A stretch of 10,306 nt of DNA from Planctomycetota bacterium (GTDB lineage Bacteria > Planctomycetota > UBA11346): the NCBI GenBank assembly GCA_024641365.1, contig JAHEDF010000001.1, positions 1 through 10,306 of the forward strand. Direction: 5' to 3'. Positions within the stretch are counted from its first letter, which is position 1; every line of letters starts with the position of its first letter. Below, in pieces: positions 6,711 through 10,306 of the stretch. The notes under the pieces are model-generated. The model saw nothing but the letters and a program-made list of their open reading frames with translations. It was not told the origin of the DNA and did no database searches. The translations under genes were made by a program, and so were the position numbers.

Positions 6711-7538
6711 ATGCTGCACCTGCATGGGGTAACCAAAACCTTTTATGATCGCGGCCGTGGCGCGGTGCGCGCAGTGGATGACATCTCACTCACGTTAGAT
6801 GCCGGTGTTTGTGCCTTAGTCGGGGCAAATGGTGCTGGAAAAAGTACATTATTGCGCCTGATAACGACATTGCTCACACCTGACGCGGGTGAAATTCGCT
6901 TCAATGGTTTGGACACCCGCATTGCCGCGGAAGAGGTCCGGCAGCATTTAGCCTATTTGTCATCAACCACCCGCATGTATCAGCGGCTCTCAGGCCGTGA
7001 ATTGTTGGCGTATGTCGGCGGTTTTTTTAATCTAACTGGCGACCACTTGGCGACACGCATTAATGCCATGGTCGAAACATTTTCTTTATCCGCATTTTTA
7101 GACCAACGCATAGAAGGATTATCGACGGGACAATTACAACGTATTAATTTAGCGCGTACATTGTTGCCTGACCCTGATTTGCTAATTTTAGATGAGCCGA
7201 CCACTGGGTTGGATGTGCTCGCAGCCCAGGCATTAGTCGAAGCGGTAAACAGCGCACGGCGCCCAGGTCGACTGATAATTATTGCTACCCATATTTTACG
7301 CGAAGTCGAATTAAGTGCCGATCACTTAGTTGTCCTGCGACATGGAAAAATAATTTTTCAAGGGAAACCGGCTCAATTAGGTGCTGGTGTTGAATTTGAA
7401 CAGGCCGTTCTGCATTTGCTCCATAACGGCACGTTGCCACCAGCGCCCGCAACAGAAATGACCTCAATTGCGCACGATGAGCAAGCTGAAAGCGCACCGA
7501 CACCTGAAAACACGTCGCAAACGTCGGAGCCGCTGTGA
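6711..7538 (+). CDS. natA: ABC transporter ATP-binding protein, NatA type
   Basis: This 275-residue cytoplasmic ATPase would power the permease encoded by the next gene. In the NatAB family the pair exports sodium or other substrates; the substrate here is unknown. Walker A is GANGAGKST (38-46), the signature is LSTGQ (137-141) in place of LSGGQ, Walker B is LLILDEP (157-163), and the switch histidine is H194 in IATH. The usual Q-loop glutamine is absent: the segment reads YLSSTTRMYQRLSGRE (82-97), which resembles the serine/threonine-rich Q-loop of NatA-like ATPases. The last 35 residues are a Pro/Ala/Thr/Glu-rich tail, probably disordered. The ATG at 6711 is the only start codon in this frame after the stop at 6657-6659, and it gives a normal family N-terminus. 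It has no Shine-Dalgarno sequence. The stop overlaps the next start by 4 bases, which implies translational coupling. Confidence 0.93.
   Translation: MLHLHGVTKTFYDRGRGAVRAVDDISLTLDAGVCALVGANGAGKSTLLRLITTLLTPDAGEIRFNGLDTRIAAEEVRQHLAYLSSTTRMYQRLSGRELLAYVGGFFNLTGDHLATRINAMVETFSLSAFLDQRIEGLSTGQLQRINLARTLLPDPDLLILDEPTTGLDVLAAQALVEAVNSARRPGRLIIIATHILREVELSADHLVVLRHGKIIFQGKPAQLGAGVEFEQAVLHLLHNGTLPPAPATEMTSIAHDEQAESAPTPENTSQTSEPL
7526..7529 (+). promoter_or_regulatory. Ribosome binding site supporting the GTG start of the NatB-CPBP gene
   Basis: GGAG lies 5 bases before the GTG at 7535 and within the end of the ATPase gene. The GTG overlaps the upstream TGA (GTGA at 7535-7538). The first in-frame ATG is about 42 codons later, beyond the first membrane helix, so GTG is the credible start. 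Confidence 0.65.
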
Positions 7539-9766
7539 GATTTCACCATCTGCTCCATGTTTTTCGTAAAGATAGCTTAGAGATCCTACGTGATCGTCGT
7601 ACTTTATTTGTTAATATTGTTTTACCGGCTTTGTTGTATCCATTTATCGCTTTGTTTATGTTGCAGGTTATTCAATTAACCAAAGCACAACAAAGCGATC
7701 CGCCCCGTGTCGCATTAATTGATATACCACTACGGTTTCATGAATTGTTGATTGAGCCGCCACCTGAACAGGAAAAAAATAGCGACGAAGAAGCACCTGC
7801 AGCACCTGCCACCCCAGCGAACTCGTTACCAATAACGACGAAAGAAGCTAAGCTGCAAAAGCAAAATTTCTCGGTTATCGTTGTTGATTTACCCCATCGT
7901 AACATGATTGATATGCGCACGGCTGCGCTTGAATTAGCGCACGTTGAAAAAAATGGCCCTGATAATAATAGCGAGCAACAGCTAAAAGATGAACATAAAC
8001 AAAAAGTTGCTGAAAAACGCCAGGTTTTATTGACGTTGTTACGTAACCAAAATTTAGCCGGTATTCTTGTAAACTTACCTGATTTATCATCAGCAAAAAC
8101 ACACTGGTATGCAACCTATGACAACGCACATGTGAAAGGTGAACGGGTTAATCGCTTAATTTCACAGACCGCAGAAAAATATCGCCAGGAAAAGGTACTC
8201 GAACGATTAGCGCTTGCTGGATTAAATAAAGAGGCCTTGCAGCCATTAACCTTGGTCACCCAACCCTTAGCATCGACGGTCGAAACCGTTCGTACGCATT
8301 TAGCCGGTATTATTCCACTTATTTTAGTAGTGTTTGCCGCGCTCGGCGCTTTTTATCCTGCCATTGATTTAATTGCTGGCGAACGGGAACGTGGCACCTT
8401 GGAAAGTTTATTATCGTGGCCTGTGCGTCGTCGCGATTTATTTTTAGGGAAACTCTTAGTCACGTGTGCCGCTGCCATTATTTCTGTCGTGCTTAATCTG
8501 ACTTCTCTATCGATCACCATGGGATTAATTGGTAATCAATTAGCAGCGGCAAGTGGTGATTTGGGGAGTGCGCTGACCACCGGGCTTGGTACGTTAGCGC
8601 TATGTTTTATCGTATTAATTCCACTGACGCTAACCATGGGCGCGTTGTCATTGGCATTAGCTGGTATAGCAGCAAGTGCTAAAGAAGCGCAAAATTATTT
8701 ATCACCACTTTTGCTGGTCGTTTTAGTTGCGGCTATGGTTGCGGCTATTCCTGACACCCAACCAAGTTTTATTTTAGATCTGATTCCCATTACAGGATCG
8801 GTTTTAGCACTCAAAGAATCGCTCCAAGGGCATTCCATACCGTGGTTCCATTTATTGGTCTCAACTGGAGCCAGCATTGCTCTCGCAACCGTCGTTGTGG
8901 CATGGGCAACACGTTTATTAGAAGATGAACGGTTCTGTTATCCCGGCTTAGTCCGCGCTGGTTGGGGACGCTTCCGTTCTTGGGGGAAACCACCTGCAAC
9001 ACCAAATGGCATGGAAGTGATGGCGGTATTTGCAGTCGTAGTTGGCGGCATGACCATGGGCGCTGCGTGGTTTAAGGGTATGTCTGCCATATTTTTGGTC
9101 GCAGGGCCTTTATTATTATTTGTATTAACCCCGGCACTATTGCACTGCTGGTTTGGTGGTTATTCAGCGCGCACGGTTCTTGGTCTGCAAGCGCCTCCTG
9201 TTATTAGCGTTGCTCGCTGTGTGGCTGCTATTCCATTTGCTATTTTATTCAGTTTAGCAATCGGCGGCCTACAGCCGCAACCAGAAGCAACTGATACCCG
9301 TGAAATGGAAAAAATCATATCGGATTTAAGATCGTATGGCATCATTGTTGAGCTTATTTGCTTGGCCTTAGTTCCTGCTGTTTGTGAAGAAATATTTTGC
9401 CGTGGCACGTTATTAAGTGGGCTCAAACGTGGGACAGGAACCGTTGGCGGTGTGCTCGTGTCGTCATTTTTATTCGCTAGTTTACACATGTCGCCATACC
9501 GCTTTTTGCCACAAATGAGTCTTGGAATTATTTTAGCTTTATTGGCGCTACGTTATCGTTCGATAATTCCCTGCATTATTTTACACGCTGGACATAATGC
9601 CGGCGTGTTACTGATCGAAGAATTGAATTTAACGCCTTATGCACAGCAGTTACCTGCGCTCGCCGCACTCGGCATAGGGTTTTTAGGTTTATGGTTTTTA
9701 GTAATCGCCCCGTCTAGAAAAACATTAATCCAAGACCAAACGTTGACCTCAAAACCAATTGCTTAA
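7535..9766 (+). CDS. NatB-type ABC permease fused to a CPBP intramembrane protease
   Basis: This 743-residue membrane protein joins two modules. The N-terminal half is an ABC-2/NatB permease: a cytoplasmic start VFRKDSLEILRDRRTLF (9-25), a first membrane helix (26-48), a large extracytoplasmic region (about 50-255) with an acidic Ala/Pro-rich stretch and a charged helical segment, then further helices from 256 to about 460. AGERERGTLESLLSWPVRRR (281-300) is the characteristic cytoplasmic coupling segment. The C-terminal half (about 490-727) is a CPBP/ABI-type protease with all family motifs: EEIFCR (618-623, EExxxR), FASLH (647-651, FxxxH) and HAGHN (684-688, HxxxN). These predict a glutamyl membrane protease active within the bilayer. 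The neighbouring NatA-type ATPase is its energy partner. Permease-CPBP fusions of this kind are annotated in other bacteria, including the PVC group. Transported and cleaved substrates are unknown. Confidence 0.92.
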   Translation: MRFHHLLHVFRKDSLEILRDRRTLFVNIVLPALLYPFIALFMLQVIQLTKAQQSDPPRVALIDIPLRFHELLIEPPPEQEKNSDEEAPAAPATPANSLPITTKEAKLQKQNFSVIVVDLPHRNMIDMRTAALELAHVEKNGPDNNSEQQLKDEHKQKVAEKRQVLLTLLRNQNLAGILVNLPDLSSAKTHWYATYDNAHVKGERVNRLISQTAEKYRQEKVLERLALAGLNKEALQPLTLVTQPLASTVETVRTHLAGIIPLILVVFAALGAFYPAIDLIAGERERGTLESLLSWPVRRRDLFLGKLLVTCAAAIISVVLNLTSLSITMGLIGNQLAAASGDLGSALTTGLGTLALCFIVLIPLTLTMGALSLALAGIAASAKEAQNYLSPLLLVVLVAAMVAAIPDTQPSFILDLIPITGSVLALKESLQGHSIPWFHLLVSTGASIALATVVVAWATRLLEDERFCYPGLVRAGWGRFRSWGKPPATPNGMEVMAVFAVVVGGMTMGAAWFKGMSAIFLVAGPLLLFVLTPALLHCWFGGYSARTVLGLQAPPVISVARCVAAIPFAILFSLAIGGLQPQPEATDTREMEKIISDLRSYGIIVELICLALVPAVCEEIFCRGTLLSGLKRGTGTVGGVLVSSFLFASLHMSPYRFLPQMSLGIILALLALRYRSIIPCIILHAGHNAGVLLIEELNLTPYAQQLPALAALGIGFLGLWFLVIAPSRKTLIQDQTLTSKPIA

Positions 9767-9776
9767 TCTCACTGAC

Positions 9777-9798
9777 AATAAACTTAAAAACGTTTATT
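9777..9798. terminator. AT-rich hairpin between convergent genes
   Basis: AATAAAC (9777-9783) pairs perfectly with GTTTATT (9792-9798) around an 8-base loop. It starts 10 bases after the stop of the protease-fusion gene and overlaps the stop codon of the converging porin-like gene. An A-run follows on the plus strand, but there is no clean T-tract, and the stem is AT-rich. It could act weakly as a bidirectional terminator. Confidence 0.3.
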
Positions 9799-10306
9799 AA
9801 AAATCGACCGTTGTTTTAATCGCAAGTACCTGCCACGAATTACTGACTCCCTGCGGATTATCAGATGAAATAATACCTGCTGGGCCATCATGTAGCTGGC
9901 CTTCTGCTTTTATCGACCAATTTCTCAATGGCATAATATTTATGGCAGCAACATACGTCCAAGCATCCGAGACACTCCCATTGGTATCACTTCGTTGATA
10001 TTCAATGGCTCCATATAAATCCAACCAAGAGGTGGCGTGATGCGTTGCACTAAAATAACCAGCATGATAATCACGCTCGAAATTTAAGCGTCCAAAATTA
10101 TTAACGGCAAAACCTTTATTGCGACTGTTCGCGTATTCTGATGCCAAAGTCCAATTTGTCGTTTGCCATTCTAATCCGATTACCCAAACCTGGACATCGG
10201 AATATTGTTTGGCAGATCCACTTGGTGTTTGTGCGGTAATTTCGACATTGTCTGTATTCGAAGCCGTAAGGCGTGCCGCGAGACCGTCTAACGGGGTATA
10301 CCAATG
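9797..10306 (-). CDS. Outer-membrane beta-barrel (porin-like) protein, C-terminal part
   Basis: The minus-strand frame is open from the window edge to the TAA at 9799-9797, giving 169 residues of a protein whose start lies to the right. The visible part is a chain of amphipathic strands separated by polar turns, for example VQVWVIGLEWQ, WTLASEYAN, SWLDLYGAIEYQ, WTYVAAINIMP, WSIKAEGQLHD and WQVLAIKTTVDF. It ends in a C-terminal phenylalanine, the usual signal for BAM-dependent insertion into the outer membrane. Alternating aromatic and small residues fit a porin or porin-like channel that would let solutes cross the outer membrane. The exact family cannot be set without the N-terminus and signal peptide. 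A TTG at 10147-10145 could be taken as a start, but it sits in the middle of a strand and is not credible. This gene converges on the NatB-CPBP gene 30 bases away. Confidence 0.75.
   Translation of the reverse strand, partial: HWYTPLDGLAARLTASNTDNVEITAQTPSGSAKQYSDVQVWVIGLEWQTTNWTLASEYANSRNKGFAVNNFGRLNFERDYHAGYFSATHHATSWLDLYGAIEYQRSDTNGSVSDAWTYVAAINIMPLRNWSIKAEGQLHDGPAGIISSDNPQGVSNSWQVLAIKTTVDF

Noticed and set aside
6562..6789. A 75-codon minus-strand frame spanning the intergenic region and the start of natA
   Set aside because: It overlaps the well-supported 5' end of natA, has no ribosome binding site, and its product is His/Arg/Gly-rich with no recognisable motif.
9160..9489. A 109-codon minus-strand reading frame
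   Set aside because: It is antisense to the CPBP region, whose protein motifs are clear. The antisense frame shows no family features.
10145..10147. TTG as the start of a short 116-residue protein at the right end
   Set aside because: The frame stays open upstream to the window edge and continues the same beta-strand pattern, so the TTG is internal to a larger barrel protein.

Overview
The window looks like chromosomal DNA from a Gram-negative-type bacterium. An outer-membrane beta-barrel protein begins at the right edge, and a membrane protein carries a very large extracytoplasmic part. Three traits together suggest a member of the PVC group (Planctomycetota, Verrucomicrobiota, Lentisphaerota, Kiritimatiellota) or a neighbouring phylum: a FecR-type protein with PA14, malectin-like and CBM6-like modules; an ABC-2/NatB permease fused to a CPBP protease; and a type IA topoisomerase with no zinc-ribbon tail. 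This placement is inference, because no rRNA or marker gene is present. GC content looks moderate by eye. I see no mobile element, CRISPR array, tRNA or rRNA.

Layout, left to right. Bases 1-67 hold the end of an upstream reading frame and/or the topA leader, with a perfect 8-bp hairpin. topA (about 80-1858, +) encodes DNA topoisomerase I with a complete core but no C-terminal zinc region. It converges on a 1513-codon gene (1913-6454, -). That gene is the most interesting object here: one polypeptide carries ECF-sigma-like regions 2 and 4, a short anti-sigma-like helical segment, a basic linker, one transmembrane helix, a FecR-like domain, and then a long train of putative carbohydrate-binding modules. 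Bases 6455-6710 form a divergent intergenic region with two dyad-symmetric sequences, a hairpin beside the ribosome binding site of the large gene, and an orphan Shine-Dalgarno-like sequence. Rightward from it runs a two-gene operon with a 4-base start/stop overlap. The first gene is a NatA-type ABC ATPase (6711-7538). The second is a NatB-type permease fused to a CPBP (CAAX protease/bacteriocin-processing) intramembrane protease (7535-9766). A partial outer-membrane porin-like gene (9797 to beyond 10306, -) converges on this operon.

How the parts may work together. The 1513-aa protein is built like a one-piece version of the FecI-FecR arrangement: a cytoplasmic transcription-factor-like module joined across the membrane to a sensor that probably reads polysaccharide or another cell-surface ligand. 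The NatA/NatB-CPBP pair is a self-contained exporter-plus-protease unit. Apart from sharing a divergent intergenic region, nothing in the sequence shows that the two units are functionally linked.
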